Below are positions 8,520-17,240 of a DNA stretch of 48,817 nt, piece by piece. Below the pieces are notes generated by a model. The model did no database searches, had not been told where the DNA came from, and worked only from the letters and a program-made list of their open reading frames with translations. How positions within the stretch are numbered: position 1 is the first letter of the stretch; each line of letters starts with the position of its first letter. Source of the DNA: Cyclobacteriaceae bacterium (lineage in GTDB: Bacteria > Bacteroidota > Bacteroidia > Cytophagales > Cyclobacteriaceae); assembly GCA_020832375.1 (NCBI GenBank), contig JAFIEW010000014.1:1-48817 (forward strand), written 5' to 3'. The translations under genes and the position numbers were made by a program.

Positions 8520-9323
8520 ATGTTTCGACCCATGCCTATAGAGATTAAAGATCAGATCGGAAGAAATATTCAATTAGACTCCCCTGCTAGCAACATTGTC
8601 TCCTTGGTACCTTCTATTACTGAATTAGTTGCTGACTTGGCGGGAGAAGAATCCATACTTGCATGCACTGAATATTGTGTTCATCCTGAAGGGATGATGC
8701 AAAATAAACTGCTGATTGGTGGGACTAAAAATGTGAAGAAAAATGCGATCAAAAAGCTGTATCCTGACCTTATCTTTTGTAGCAAGGAAGAGAATAGAGA
8801 GCGCTCCGTTAGGGATCTTATGGATCTCTTTCCTGTGTACGTTTCAGATGTAAAAAACCTCAATGAAGCTCGTCAAATGATTGAGCAAATTGGTTTGCTG
8901 CTTGGTAAACAAAATGAAGCTGCTGACTTAATAAAAGAAATTACCCTTTTTCATCAATCACCTTTACCTACAATAGGGAGTTGTGTTTATCTTATTTGGG
9001 ATAAGCCTATTATGACGGCAGGAGGCGATACTTTTATTCACAATTTGCTTGAATTCGCCGGTTATCGAAACTTATTTGCTGATCAGATCCGTTATCCTCA
9101 GATTACACTTGAAGACCTTAAGAGCTTTTCGCCTGACTTTCTGTTTTTATCATCCGAACCCTTTCCTTATGGCGATACTGAGCTTGAGAAATATACGGAC
9201 TTGCTCAAACCTACTCGGGTATTACTGGTTGATGGGGAGATGTTTTCTTGGTATGGCAGTCGACTTCGCTATTCTTATGATTACTTTAATCATCTTGCTA
9301 AGAAAATAGAAAATATGGTGTAG
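8520..9323 (+). CDS. Helical-backbone metal receptor (BtuF/TroA-like), no signal peptide
   Basis: Substrate-binding fold of the type used by iron-siderophore and cobalamin ABC transporters, 267 residues. The N-terminus (IEIKDQIGRNIQLDSPASNIVSLVPSITEL, split over residues 7-36) matches the family start, with YPDLIFCSKE and YPQITLEDLKSFSPDFLFLSSEP as the usual repeated strand-helix units and a TAGGDTFIHNLLEFAGY block. Family members are normally exported, but this one starts at the mature domain with no signal peptide or lipobox, so it is probably cytoplasmic, or its ligand role has changed. No permease or ATPase gene is adjacent. It begins 8 bases after the protease gene. Confidence 0.78.
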   Translation: MFRPMPIEIKDQIGRNIQLDSPASNIVSLVPSITELVADLAGEESILACTEYCVHPEGMMQNKLLIGGTKNVKKNAIKKLYPDLIFCSKEENRERSVRDLMDLFPVYVSDVKNLNEARQMIEQIGLLLGKQNEAADLIKEITLFHQSPLPTIGSCVYLIWDKPIMTAGGDTFIHNLLEFAGYRNLFADQIRYPQITLEDLKSFSPDFLFLSSEPFPYGDTELEKYTDLLKPTRVLLVDGEMFSWYGSRLRYSYDYFNHLAKKIENMV

Positions 9324-9501
9324 TTTATTATTGGGATGAGGGGGTATTAATTAAAATATAAATTTTAAATAGTGGTTTGCATAGTTTTTTGAGGTAGGTC
9401 AAAAAAGAAGAACATTACTACGGATATTGTAAAGAGGATTGTTGTTGCTCGCTGAAATAGTGTATTGCTTTGGTAGTCCCGGACTAAAAGACATGGATGG
9501 T

Positions 9502-9520
9502 TTATACAATCCTTGTATAA
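9502..9520. repeat. Perfect palindrome TTATACAA-TCC-TTGTATAA
   Basis: Eight-base arms around TCC, lying 11 bases before the ATGCTTATCCGCAT module of the dispersed repeat. It has no T run, so it is not a simple terminator. It may be the end or a structural hairpin of the repeat element. Confidence 0.5.
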
Positions 9521-9531
9521 CATTAAAAAAT

Positions 9532-9635
9532 ATGCTTATCCGCATAATTACAAAAATAGAGATATACTTTACAAAGACACAACTTATTATGTTATGATGC
9601 CCTTTTAAGGCTAAGTGCATGCTTTCTATTTCTCA
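9532..9635 (+). repeat. Dispersed repeat, ATGCTTATCCGCAT module
   Basis: This segment matches 48715-48817 in order: ATGCTTATCCGCATAA, ATAGATATAC, then GCCCTTTnnGGGGCTAAGT and CATGCTTTCTATTTCTCA. Similarity probably continues to about 9665 (GGCTTTACCCCGTGCTTTG), but the other copy is cut by the window end. The gap 9324-9835 holds no gene besides this repeat, the palindrome at 9502 and the pyk terminator. Confidence 0.65.
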
Positions 9636-9785
9636 CAAGGCTTTACCCCGTGCTTTGTTATGTAGCGGCGTTTTTAAATCATATTCTTCTTCTGAAATTT
9701 AAGGTGCAAACAAGCTGATAAGCAGATTGAAAAAAGTTTAAAAGGACATTTACAAAGCTGTTTGTGAAATATATTGTATATCAAT

Positions 9786-9832
9786 AAAAAAGCAATGAAC
9801 ATCCTGAATAAAAGGATGTTCATTGCTTTTTT
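9786..9832 (-). terminator. Intrinsic terminator of pyk (bidirectional)
   Basis: Perfect 19-bp stem (9786-9804 with 9814-9832), arms AAAAAAGCAATGAACATCC and its complement, and a 9-base loop. On the minus strand it ends in a six-T run. It starts 4 bases after the pyk stop codon. Confidence 0.92.
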
Positions 9833-9835
9833 CAT

Positions 9836-11275
9836 TTAATCAGTACCACCAGCTACATTCACTTTAAACATATTCGTTCTTTGTTTCTGTAAGATTGGCA
9901 TACTTGCGGTGGTAATGAAGATGTCGCCTTTTCTAAGATGATTGGCATCGACTAGAATTTTCTCTACATCATTAAAGGTGTCGTCTGTGGTGGTCATTTT
10001 ATCGTAATAGATACCCCGCACACCCCATACTAAGCTAATGATCTTCAAGAGCGGCTTGTGAGCAGTAAAGATAAAGATATCAGCATGCGGTCTATGAGCT
10101 GCAAGCCTAAATCCTGTGTAACCTGATTTCGTCATTCCTATTAATGCCCTTGCGTTTACTTCAGAGGCCATTCTACAGGCATTAGCCACAAGGCTATCAT
10201 TAAGGTATGTCTTGGTGTGATTCGGGATCTTGAAGAAGTTATCATAGATATCTCCCTTTTTCTCAATAGATACGATGATCTTTACCATTGACTGTACCGC
10301 TTCTACGGGGTATGTCCCAGCTGCAGTCTCTGCAGAAAGCATCACTGCATCGGTACCGTCAAGTACGGCGTTAGCAACGTCATTAGTCTCTGCTCTTGTT
10401 GGTCTTGGGTTTTCAATCATTGATTCGAGCATTTGAGTAGCTACGATCACAGGAGTGTAGGCTGCTCGGCACTTTTCAATGATCATTTTTTGTAGCAAAG
10501 GGACTTCTTCCATTGGCATTTCAACACCAAGATCACCTCTTGCTACCATGAGGGCATCGCTCACCTCTATGATTTCGTCAATGTTGGCGATAGCCTCGGG
10601 CTTTTCAATTTTCGCTACAATACGTATATCCTTACCTGATTGTGCAATGATATTCTTAATATAAGTAATATCAGATGCTTTTCTGACAAAAGATAGGGCT
10701 ACCCATTGTATAGGCTGAGTAAGGCCAAACTTTAGGTCCTCTTCATCTTTTTCGGTAAGCGAGGGAGCTGAAACATTTGCATCAGGTAGGTTAATACCCT
10801 TTCGAGATTTAACTATCCCTCCATATACAACCTGAGTGTGAACATCTTTTCCGTCGGTTTTGATGACTCTTAGTTCAATTTTACCATCGTCGATCAATAT
10901 TGTATTTCCTGGTACTACATCTTTAGCAAGGCTTTGATATGAGGTGCTTACCTTTTTAGAAGTCCCGACCATATCCTCAGTGGTAATGATAAAAGTATCG
11001 CCCTCCTTGATTTCAACTCCATTGTTTTCAACCTCACCTGTTCTTATTTTTGGACCTTGTAAATCCTGAAGCAAGGCAGCGTGAGTGCCCATTTCTTCAT
11101 TGAGCTCGGTAACCATTTGAATTACTTTTTCATGTATCTCATGGGTGCCGTGCGAAAAGTTGAGTCGAAATACATCTACACCCGCCTTGATGAGTTCTCT
11201 TAATTTTTCTTTGTTGTTGCTAGCCGGGCCAACGGTGGCCACAATCTTTGTTTTGTTGAAGGGTACTGCTTCCAT
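9836..11275 (-). CDS. pyk: Pyruvate kinase
   Basis: Converts phosphoenolpyruvate and ADP to pyruvate and ATP in the last step of glycolysis; cytoplasmic tetramer. The 479-residue length is typical. It opens with NKTKIVATVGPASNNKEKL and FRLNFSHGTHE; the barrel carries KIEKPEAI, the metal site MVARGDLGVEMP and the signature VIVATQMLESMIENPRPTRAE; DGTDAVMLSAETAAGTYP follows. The C-terminal regulatory domain is present. It is the second gene of an operon with the IPExxVDY protein six bases upstream, driven by the promoter at 11780-11811 and ended by the terminator at 9786-9832. Confidence 0.97.
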   Translation of the reverse strand: MEAVPFNKTKIVATVGPASNNKEKLRELIKAGVDVFRLNFSHGTHEIHEKVIQMVTELNEEMGTHAALLQDLQGPKIRTGEVENNGVEIKEGDTFIITTEDMVGTSKKVSTSYQSLAKDVVPGNTILIDDGKIELRVIKTDGKDVHTQVVYGGIVKSRKGINLPDANVSAPSLTEKDEEDLKFGLTQPIQWVALSFVRKASDITYIKNIIAQSGKDIRIVAKIEKPEAIANIDEIIEVSDALMVARGDLGVEMPMEEVPLLQKMIIEKCRAAYTPVIVATQMLESMIENPRPTRAETNDVANAVLDGTDAVMLSAETAAGTYPVEAVQSMVKIIVSIEKKGDIYDNFFKIPNHTKTYLNDSLVANACRMASEVNARALIGMTKSGYTGFRLAAHRPHADIFIFTAHKPLLKIISLVWGVRGIYYDKMTTTDDTFNDVEKILVDANHLRKGDIFITTASMPILQKQRTNMFKVNVAGGTD

Positions 11276-11281
11276 AAATTA

Positions 11282-11710
11282 TTAAAATAATAAGTTTTCT
11301 TTTGATTTTATCACCGAGGAATCTATTAAGCTTACCAACTCAAAGGCACCTGAATGCTTGAGCGATTGACTAACTGCGTTCTCATCCCATCCAGCACCAT
11401 CATCTTCTATGAGAAGAAGGTAATCGTATTGCTTTAGTTCGGGGGTGAGAAATGGTGATTTAACACCTTGGTGATCAATACATTTATTTTTTACAAGTCT
11501 AAAAATACAATATTCCGTTTGATATATAAAAATCGAAATTTTCAGAAAACGATTCCGAGAAAGATCTATGGTGTGATTTTCTTTTTTTTCTAGTGAAATG
11601 TCTAAAATTCGATTCAATTCGAAGGCTACTTTATACTCTCTATCGGAACTCACAATCCCTACAATAGGTAGATCAAATTCATAAGAAATGTCGAGTTTTA
11701 ATTGAGCCAT
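11282..11710 (-). CDS. IPExxVDY family protein
   Basis: Small protein of unknown function found in Bacteroidota, commonly next to pyk. The start chosen is the ATG at 11710 (MAQLKLDISYEFDLPIVGI), giving 142 residues. The open frame reaches back to 11782, but that part overlaps the promoter -7 box at 11780-11787 and cannot be transcribed from it. The family motif near the C-terminus appears as LTPELKQYDYLLLIED, a variant of IPExxVDYLLLI in which Ile and Val are replaced. No catalytic residues, signal peptide or membrane segment can be recognised. Six bases separate it from pyk, so a role linked to pyruvate kinase expression or function is possible but unproven. Confidence 0.82.
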   Translation of the reverse strand: MAQLKLDISYEFDLPIVGIVSSDREYKVAFELNRILDISLEKKENHTIDLSRNRFLKISIFIYQTEYCIFRLVKNKCIDHQGVKSPFLTPELKQYDYLLLIEDDGAGWDENAVSQSLKHSGAFELVSLIDSSVIKSKENLLF

Positions 11711-11779
11711 TATAACCGCTTTGATGTGTTGATAAAAAAAATTGTTGTGTTGCTTTACCTCAATCGAATATTTTTTGTA

Positions 11780-11811
11780 CAAAAGTACTAGATTTATTCT
11801 TGCTATCTAAA
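11780..11811 (-). promoter_or_regulatory. Promoter of the IPExxVDY-pyk operon
   Basis: On the minus strand: TTTA (11811-11808), 20 bases, TACTTTTG (11787-11780), matching TAnnTTTG. It predicts a leader of roughly 60 bases before the ATG at 11710. The rest of the gap to porP (11812-12128) holds no gene. Confidence 0.6.
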
Positions 11812-11997
11812 GGTCAATATTTTAGTACAAGCTTCAACGGATACGATATAAATAGGGATAGGGAAACATTTTTTTACTATCTTTTGGTCTAATTTATGAG
11901 TAAAGTACATTTTTCAATAAAATGCCGTTAAATTTGTCCTTGCTTAGCGAGTAGGGGGAAACGTAATTTGACTAAAACAGATTTGATACGATGTGTA

Positions 11998-12028
11998 TTG
12001 ATACCTTCCTTTTTTTTGGAGTATCAAT
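11998..12028 (+). other. Hairpin with T8 loop upstream of porP
   Basis: ATTGATAC / GTATCAAT arms (11998-12005 with 12021-12028) enclose CTTCC, eight T and GGA, so an inner TCC/GGA stem can stack on the outer one. It lies 100 bases before the porP start codon. The T run is inside the loop, so it is not a classical terminator; it may be a leader structure or chance. Confidence 0.3.
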
Positions 12029-12128
12029 TATGTGATTTGTGATTGAAATTACTCCCGGAAAACTTCAAGTGTTATTAATGATGTATTTTGAAAAGCGATT
12101 GAATTGCTTACTTATTAAATAATAGAAA

Positions 12129-13196
12129 ATGAAACATCAATCGGGTATTTTTTTAATTGGAGCACTTTTTTTTGTGTTCATTCAGTTTTTTTATGTCGAG
12201 GATGTAAGGGCACAAGACCCTCAGTTTTCGCAGTTCTATGCTGCGCCCTTATTCTTAAATCCTGGAATGGCTGGTAGTACGGGTATGGCTAGAGCTGGTA
12301 TCAATTATCGTAATCAATGGCCTGGTATCGACGCTGATTTCATCACTTACTCTGCCTTTTTTGATTATTTCTTCGAAGATTATAATTCGTCGGTAGGTGT
12401 AATTGTCAATGCCGACAGAGAGGGGTTTGCAGGTTTGAGAAATAACTCACTTGGTCTTCAGTATGCTTATCAATTAAAAATTAATGACTTCCTCACCTTT
12501 AGGCCAGGGGTAGAGGTCTCTTATACCATTAGAGATACTAACTTTACAGGCCTTACCTTTCCCGATCAGTTTTCTGGAGCTGGTTTCGACAATCCTACGG
12601 GAGAAAATTTTGATACAGGTTTATCCAATCAATACCTTGACTTTGCTTTTGGTGGGGTATTTCATAGTAGAAGGTTTTTCTTGGGCTATGCCGTTCACAA
12701 CATATTAGAGCCCAATCAAAGTTTTTTTATTAATACTGATCCAGACATAGATTTTGTGAGTAGACTCCCTCGTAGACATAGTATACACGGTGGCTATGAG
12801 TTTGTGGTGGCACGAAATAAAAGAAACACCATTTATGGATCCGAAATGAGGGAAGCTACTATTACTCCAACTTTTCAATATAAGCGGCAAGGGAATTTTA
12901 ACCAATTAGACATAAACGCTTATTTTTCTTACGAGCCAATAGTTTTTGGTGCGGGTTATAGAGGTACTCCTTTTCAGACGTTGGAGGGCATCATTAAAAA
13001 TGAGTCAATCATCATGATCGTTGGCTTTACTACCGACAATGGTTTAAATATTGGTTATAGTTATGATTATGTAATTAGTGGGCTGGGAGCAGCAAGTGGT
13101 GGCGCTCATGAAGTTTCTATCAATTATGTCTTCCCGCTTCGCGATCCGAAATTGCCTCCTAAAAATGTAAGAAGGATTCCTTGCCCTAAGTTCTAA
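12129..13196 (+). CDS. PorP/SprF family type IX secretion membrane protein
   Basis: Outer-membrane beta-barrel protein of the PorP/SprF family, which assists type IX secretion and gliding-adhesin export and binds partner cargo at the membrane. The 355-residue protein has a Sec signal ending about VRA-QDPQ (cleavage near residue 28). The mature start DPQFSQFYAAPLFLNPGMAGS is the family hallmark, followed by alternating amphipathic strands (RAGINYRNQWPGI, FLTFRPGVEVSYTI, FGGVFHSRRFFLGYAVHNI) and a closing GLNIGYSYDYVISGLGAASGGAHEVSINY run. No other T9SS gene or long C-terminal-domain adhesin lies nearby, so this is an orphan copy; many genomes carry several. Confidence 0.92.
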   Translation: MKHQSGIFLIGALFFVFIQFFYVEDVRAQDPQFSQFYAAPLFLNPGMAGSTGMARAGINYRNQWPGIDADFITYSAFFDYFFEDYNSSVGVIVNADREGFAGLRNNSLGLQYAYQLKINDFLTFRPGVEVSYTIRDTNFTGLTFPDQFSGAGFDNPTGENFDTGLSNQYLDFAFGGVFHSRRFFLGYAVHNILEPNQSFFINTDPDIDFVSRLPRRHSIHGGYEFVVARNKRNTIYGSEMREATITPTFQYKRQGNFNQLDINAYFSYEPIVFGAGYRGTPFQTLEGIIKNESIIMIVGFTTDNGLNIGYSYDYVISGLGAASGGAHEVSINYVFPLRDPKLPPKNVRRIPCPKF

Positions 13197-13471
13197 GGAA
13201 TTTGATCATAGCTACGGCTCATCAAGATAAAAACATCAATTGATGATGGATGCGCTTAGATTCTTTTACAAGAGATTTAGTGGCTGGTAATAAATATTAG
13301 ATTGATCAATTCTGGATCACATCGTACTCAGTTAGACTACCAGCTCAAACTTAATATCTAAAGGCATAAGTAGAGATGAGGGTATTATTTGGTAGTCTCT
13401 ACAAGAGTTATCATTATTTTTAGCTAAAGTTTTTTTCTTGGGATGAAGTGACCCCATAAATTTATAGAAGG

Positions 13472-14779
13472 ATGGAAGTTGGAAAACTTAATGAACTTTA
13501 TGAGTGCTTTCTGCTGAGTACAGGTGTGAGCATTGACACTCGGACAATTGAAAAAGGCAATTTATTTTTTGCTTTATCGGGTCCTAATTTTAATGGTAAT
13601 AAATTTGCGCAGCTAGCCTTGGATGCTGGAGCATCTTATGCTATCGTTGATGATGAGTCTCTGAAAAATGATGCTCGGTTTATTCAAGTAGAAAATGTAC
13701 TTCTTGCACTTCAGAAGCTAGCACAACATCATCGAGTGCTTACTAAAATGAAGATTCTTGCTATAACAGGTAGTAACGGTAAGACTACTTGTAAAGAGTT
13801 ATTTTTGAGAGTACTTCAAACCCATATGAAGGTTGCCGCTACCCAAGGTAATTTAAACAATCACATCGGCGTACCCCTTACATTGCTTGCTCAAAGAGAA
13901 TCTTTAGATTTGTTGATTGTTGAGATGGGCGCCAATCATGTGGGTGAGATTGCTTCCTATTGTTCAATAGCCATGCCTGATTATGGTTTTATCACAAATA
14001 TAGGTCTCGCTCATGTAGGGGAGTTTGGAGGGCCGGAGAAGATTTTACAAGGTAAGAGTGAGCTTTTTGATTATATTCGAAAAAATCATGGTGTAGCCTT
14101 CATCTCTTATTTTGATTTTAAGCTTCAAAATATGGCAAAGAGATTTCACAATCGCCATAAAGTAGAAGTGTCTGATTCTTCTACAGGACTTAAGTTAATA
14201 GAAGCCAATCCACTCGTAAGCTATCAGAACGAGGATGGGAAGCATATACAGACGCAATTAGTTGGAGAGTTCAATTTTTATAATTTATGTGCAGCTGCTG
14301 CAGTAGGAAATTACTTCAAGATTCCTGCAGAACTAAGAGATAAAGCAATAGCATCTTATCAATCCGATAATAATCGTGCGCAATTAATAGAACGAGGCCA
14401 GGCGAAAATACTTTTAGACGCTTATAATTCCAATCCAAATAGCTTAGAGGGTGCCATTAAAAGTGCTACATTGCTTTCGAAGAAGTACGACCAACCCTTG
14501 GCTATTATCATGAGTGACATGCTTGAATTAGGCGAGTATGCCGTAGAAGCACATCAAAAAATTGGTGAGCTAATCATTGAGCAGAAAGCACAAAAAGTGA
14601 TTCTCATCGGTCAAGAGGTGAAGCATACTGCGAGCCTTCTGAATCAGTATGATCATTACCAATCAGTTACAGAGATGATCTCTGACTTTGACTTTGCACA
14701 GCTCAAAGGCTATGTAGTTTTAGTGAAAGGATCGCGCTCATTTGGTTTGGAGAAAATTATGACTTATTTTCAAACATGA
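13472..14779 (+). CDS. murF: UDP-MurNAc-tripeptide--D-alanyl-D-alanine ligase
   Basis: Adds D-Ala-D-Ala to the peptidoglycan precursor UDP-MurNAc-tripeptide using ATP; cytoplasmic Mur ligase of 435 residues. The N-terminal substrate domain has VSIDTRTIEKGNLFFALSG, the ATP site is LAITGSNGKTTCKEL, then NLNNHIGVPLTLL and VEMGANHVGEI (both typical of MurF), with a C-terminal domain containing LDAYNSNPNSLEGAI and MLELGEYAVEAHQKIG. The gene lies outside a dcw cluster; the next gene is a sensor protein. Upstream a weak promoter can be drawn (CTTGGG... TAAATTTA, about 13437-13462). The gap from porP is 275 bases with no gene. Confidence 0.95.
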   Translation: MEVGKLNELYECFLLSTGVSIDTRTIEKGNLFFALSGPNFNGNKFAQLALDAGASYAIVDDESLKNDARFIQVENVLLALQKLAQHHRVLTKMKILAITGSNGKTTCKELFLRVLQTHMKVAATQGNLNNHIGVPLTLLAQRESLDLLIVEMGANHVGEIASYCSIAMPDYGFITNIGLAHVGEFGGPEKILQGKSELFDYIRKNHGVAFISYFDFKLQNMAKRFHNRHKVEVSDSSTGLKLIEANPLVSYQNEDGKHIQTQLVGEFNFYNLCAAAAVGNYFKIPAELRDKAIASYQSDNNRAQLIERGQAKILLDAYNSNPNSLEGAIKSATLLSKKYDQPLAIIMSDMLELGEYAVEAHQKIGELIIEQKAQKVILIGQEVKHTASLLNQYDHYQSVTEMISDFDFAQLKGYVVLVKGSRSFGLEKIMTYFQT

Positions 14780-14872
14780 TTATACTCAATAGTTGATCAA
14801 GACTGCCATCTAATCAGTTGAATGCAGTTTTTATAACCCAAAAGCTTAATATTTACCAGCTATATTCCTTTT

Positions 14873-16810
14873 ATGTCATCATCCCACGATAAAAACAAAG
14901 AAAAAAAGTTCAAAGGGATCGGTTATTATTTCCGCATCGATAATAAGACGATACAGGGTAAAATTACCGGAGCCTTCATGTTTTTGTCTTTGCTCTGCTT
15001 TATTATCATTGTCATCAACACTTACTTGTGGAATATTATTGGGGATGAGGAAAGTAAAATCAGCAATTTGCTAGCTCCTCTTAAGTTGAATATAGAGAGC
15101 CTTGAAAATCAGCTAGTTCAAGCTGAGGTGTTGACTTTTTACGAGGTTCAAAGTATGAATAATTCGTCTGATTTGGAGGTCATTCTTAATCATCGTATTC
15201 CTGATCTTTTTAAAGAACTTGATCGACTTGAGGCGAAGGCTAATCGTGAGCTAAAAGAGACAATTTTTAACCACAGGAAGACTACCACCGCGGTATTCGT
15301 GCGTTTAAGAGACCTCCAAAAACGCAGTATTCGACCTGATGACAATAAGCAGCTACAAAATCTAAAAGCACAGAAAAAACAGACTCAGCGAAGCTTGCTT
15401 AATATCACAGAAAGGCAACTAAAAGAACATAGGGAGAGAGCCGACTATCTACGGTCAAATATGTGGTGGTATACCTTTTGGGAGTTTTTTATCGCATTTA
15501 TACTAGCTGCCTTATTCGCTTCGGCAATTCTAATTAGCATCTTGAACAGGATCAGGTGGTTAAAGTATCAAATAAGAAAATTGGGTGAAGGGAATCTTCC
15601 TGATCAATTGAGGAATAGCTCAGATGAGCTTAACTCCATTACTGAGGCCTTAAATAATATGATCGATAACCTTCGCATCATTATTAAGTTCTCTGGGGAG
15701 GTAGGTAAAGGTAACTTTAATAATGACTTCAAAGTATTCAACGATCAAGGCGACATAGGAAAAGCCCTTGCAGATATGAGAGACAGCCTCAACGGTGTAG
15801 CTCAAGAGGCAGATGAGCGTCAGTGGGTCAATGAAGGGATCACTCATTTTAGTGATCTGATGAGAAAGCATTCTGATAATACAAGAAAACTGAGTGAGGT
15901 ATTAATTACAGAGCTGGCAACCTATTTACAAATAGAATTGGGTGCCCTTTACTTGGTAGAAGAGAATGATGATAAGGTGGAGCTAGTGCTTGAAGGAATG
16001 TATGCATTTGATCGGAATAAATACAAAAACCTGCGAATTGAACCAGGTCAAGGCCTTGTTGGTCAGGCTTATTTAGAGCAAGATGTTATTCACCTAGAAG
16101 AAATTCCTGAGAATTATAGTGACATCACCTCGGCTATTGGTACGTCCTCACCAAAAAGTTTGCTTATTGTACCACTGATAGCTGAAGAAGAGGTGCAAGC
16201 AGTACTTGAATTAGCAAGCATTCGATCATTTACCTCCCGACAATTAGCTTTCGTTAAAAGACTTGCTAACAGCGCTGCTGCTACCATTGCTTCATCTAGA
16301 TTGAATTTGGAAACGAGAGAGCTTCTGGAGAAATCTAGGGAGGATGCCGAAATACTCAGAGCTCAAGAGGAAGAGATGCGACAAAATGCAGAGGAGCTTG
16401 AGGCCACTCAAGAAGAGATCGAAAGAAGAATGAGGGAGATGGATGATCAGAAAGGGCTCTATAACTCTATGATTGATAATATGGAAGGGATACTTTACAG
16501 AACAAATATTCAAGAAAACAATCGTTTCGAGTTTGTCAGTAAGCATACCGAAGAAATGTTAGGTTATTCCATTGAGGATATACTTTCTGGTAAGATCCAA
16601 TTTATTGATCTTGTGGCAGAAGAAGATCGTAAAAGAGTAGTAACTCACATTGGAGGAGCGATTCAAAACAAGGGTAAATTCCAGCTGCATTTTAAAATGA
16701 AGCGTTCTGATGGGCAACTGATAGATATCTTGGACAAAGGTAATGTAGTACTAGATGAAAACGGTAATGCTCAATATCTAGTCGGCTTTGTCAGTAGAAC
16801 GGATTTTTAA
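14873..16810 (+). CDS. HAMP-GAF-PAS membrane sensor without output domain
   Basis: Inner-membrane sensory protein of 645 residues. A short basic cytoplasmic tail precedes TM1 (about 31-53); a helical periplasmic region rich in Glu, Lys and Gln (56-195) fits a four-helix-bundle sensor; TM2 is about 197-221; HAMP follows (about 222-275); a GAF domain occupies roughly 340-475; a charged coiled coil (480-530) leads to one PAS fold (about 530-643, with GYSIEDILSGKIQFIDLV). The protein ends right after PAS. No histidine-kinase, cyclase or phosphatase domain is present here or in the next gene. It may signal by contact with a separate kinase, or be a shortened kinase. Ligand unknown. Confidence 0.82.
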   Translation: MSSSHDKNKEKKFKGIGYYFRIDNKTIQGKITGAFMFLSLLCFIIIVINTYLWNIIGDEESKISNLLAPLKLNIESLENQLVQAEVLTFYEVQSMNNSSDLEVILNHRIPDLFKELDRLEAKANRELKETIFNHRKTTTAVFVRLRDLQKRSIRPDDNKQLQNLKAQKKQTQRSLLNITERQLKEHRERADYLRSNMWWYTFWEFFIAFILAALFASAILISILNRIRWLKYQIRKLGEGNLPDQLRNSSDELNSITEALNNMIDNLRIIIKFSGEVGKGNFNNDFKVFNDQGDIGKALADMRDSLNGVAQEADERQWVNEGITHFSDLMRKHSDNTRKLSEVLITELATYLQIELGALYLVEENDDKVELVLEGMYAFDRNKYKNLRIEPGQGLVGQAYLEQDVIHLEEIPENYSDITSAIGTSSPKSLLIVPLIAEEEVQAVLELASIRSFTSRQLAFVKRLANSAAATIASSRLNLETRELLEKSREDAEILRAQEEEMRQNAEELEATQEEIERRMREMDDQKGLYNSMIDNMEGILYRTNIQENNRFEFVSKHTEEMLGYSIEDILSGKIQFIDLVAEEDRKRVVTHIGGAIQNKGKFQLHFKMKRSDGQLIDILDKGNVVLDENGNAQYLVGFVSRTDF

Positions 16811-17240
16811 AATGCATTTTAGTTATTGCGATTTCTTTATACAAAGTTACTTAAGCATTCAAGTTTATTGATATGCATATAACAAAATAACTAACCCCAA
16901 GGGTACACTAATAGCGTTCATTCATTAATAAAGACGCGGTAAAGGGTCTAAAATTCTCACTGCGATCATATGAGCTATCGCACGCTTACCTTTTGTATCC
17001 ATCTTAAACAGCCTCTAATTCCTATAGGTATAGAAAAATAATCTCAAAGTAAGCAATAGGTAACATGAAATAACCTCTTACATAAAAGCATCTAAGGTGT
17101 ATTATGCAGGTTTAATGAACCTTAAGACTACTAAAAATTAGATTAAAATGTCATCCCTTCTCATCTAAACAATCTCTTTCTAGAAGGCGTTATTTCAAAT
17201 AAAAAACGCTATCAAAGATTTTGCATTATTATATCAGTCC

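Noticed and set aside
9502-9520. Palindrome considered as an integron attC-type recombination site
   Set aside because: The order of GTT- and AAC-like ends is opposite to the attC pattern and there is no integrase or cassette array nearby.
9399-9620. 73-codon minus-strand open frame
   Set aside because: It runs across the repeat module and its palindrome; composition and overlap with the repeat argue against a gene.
11711-11782. N-terminal extension of the IPExxVDY protein
   Set aside because: It overlaps the -7 box at 11780-11787 and has no similarity to the family start.
16811-17210. Possible remnant of the ligase-associated exonuclease
   Set aside because: Reading the region on both strands gave no HxHxDH-type motif or other trace; it is better described as non-coding.
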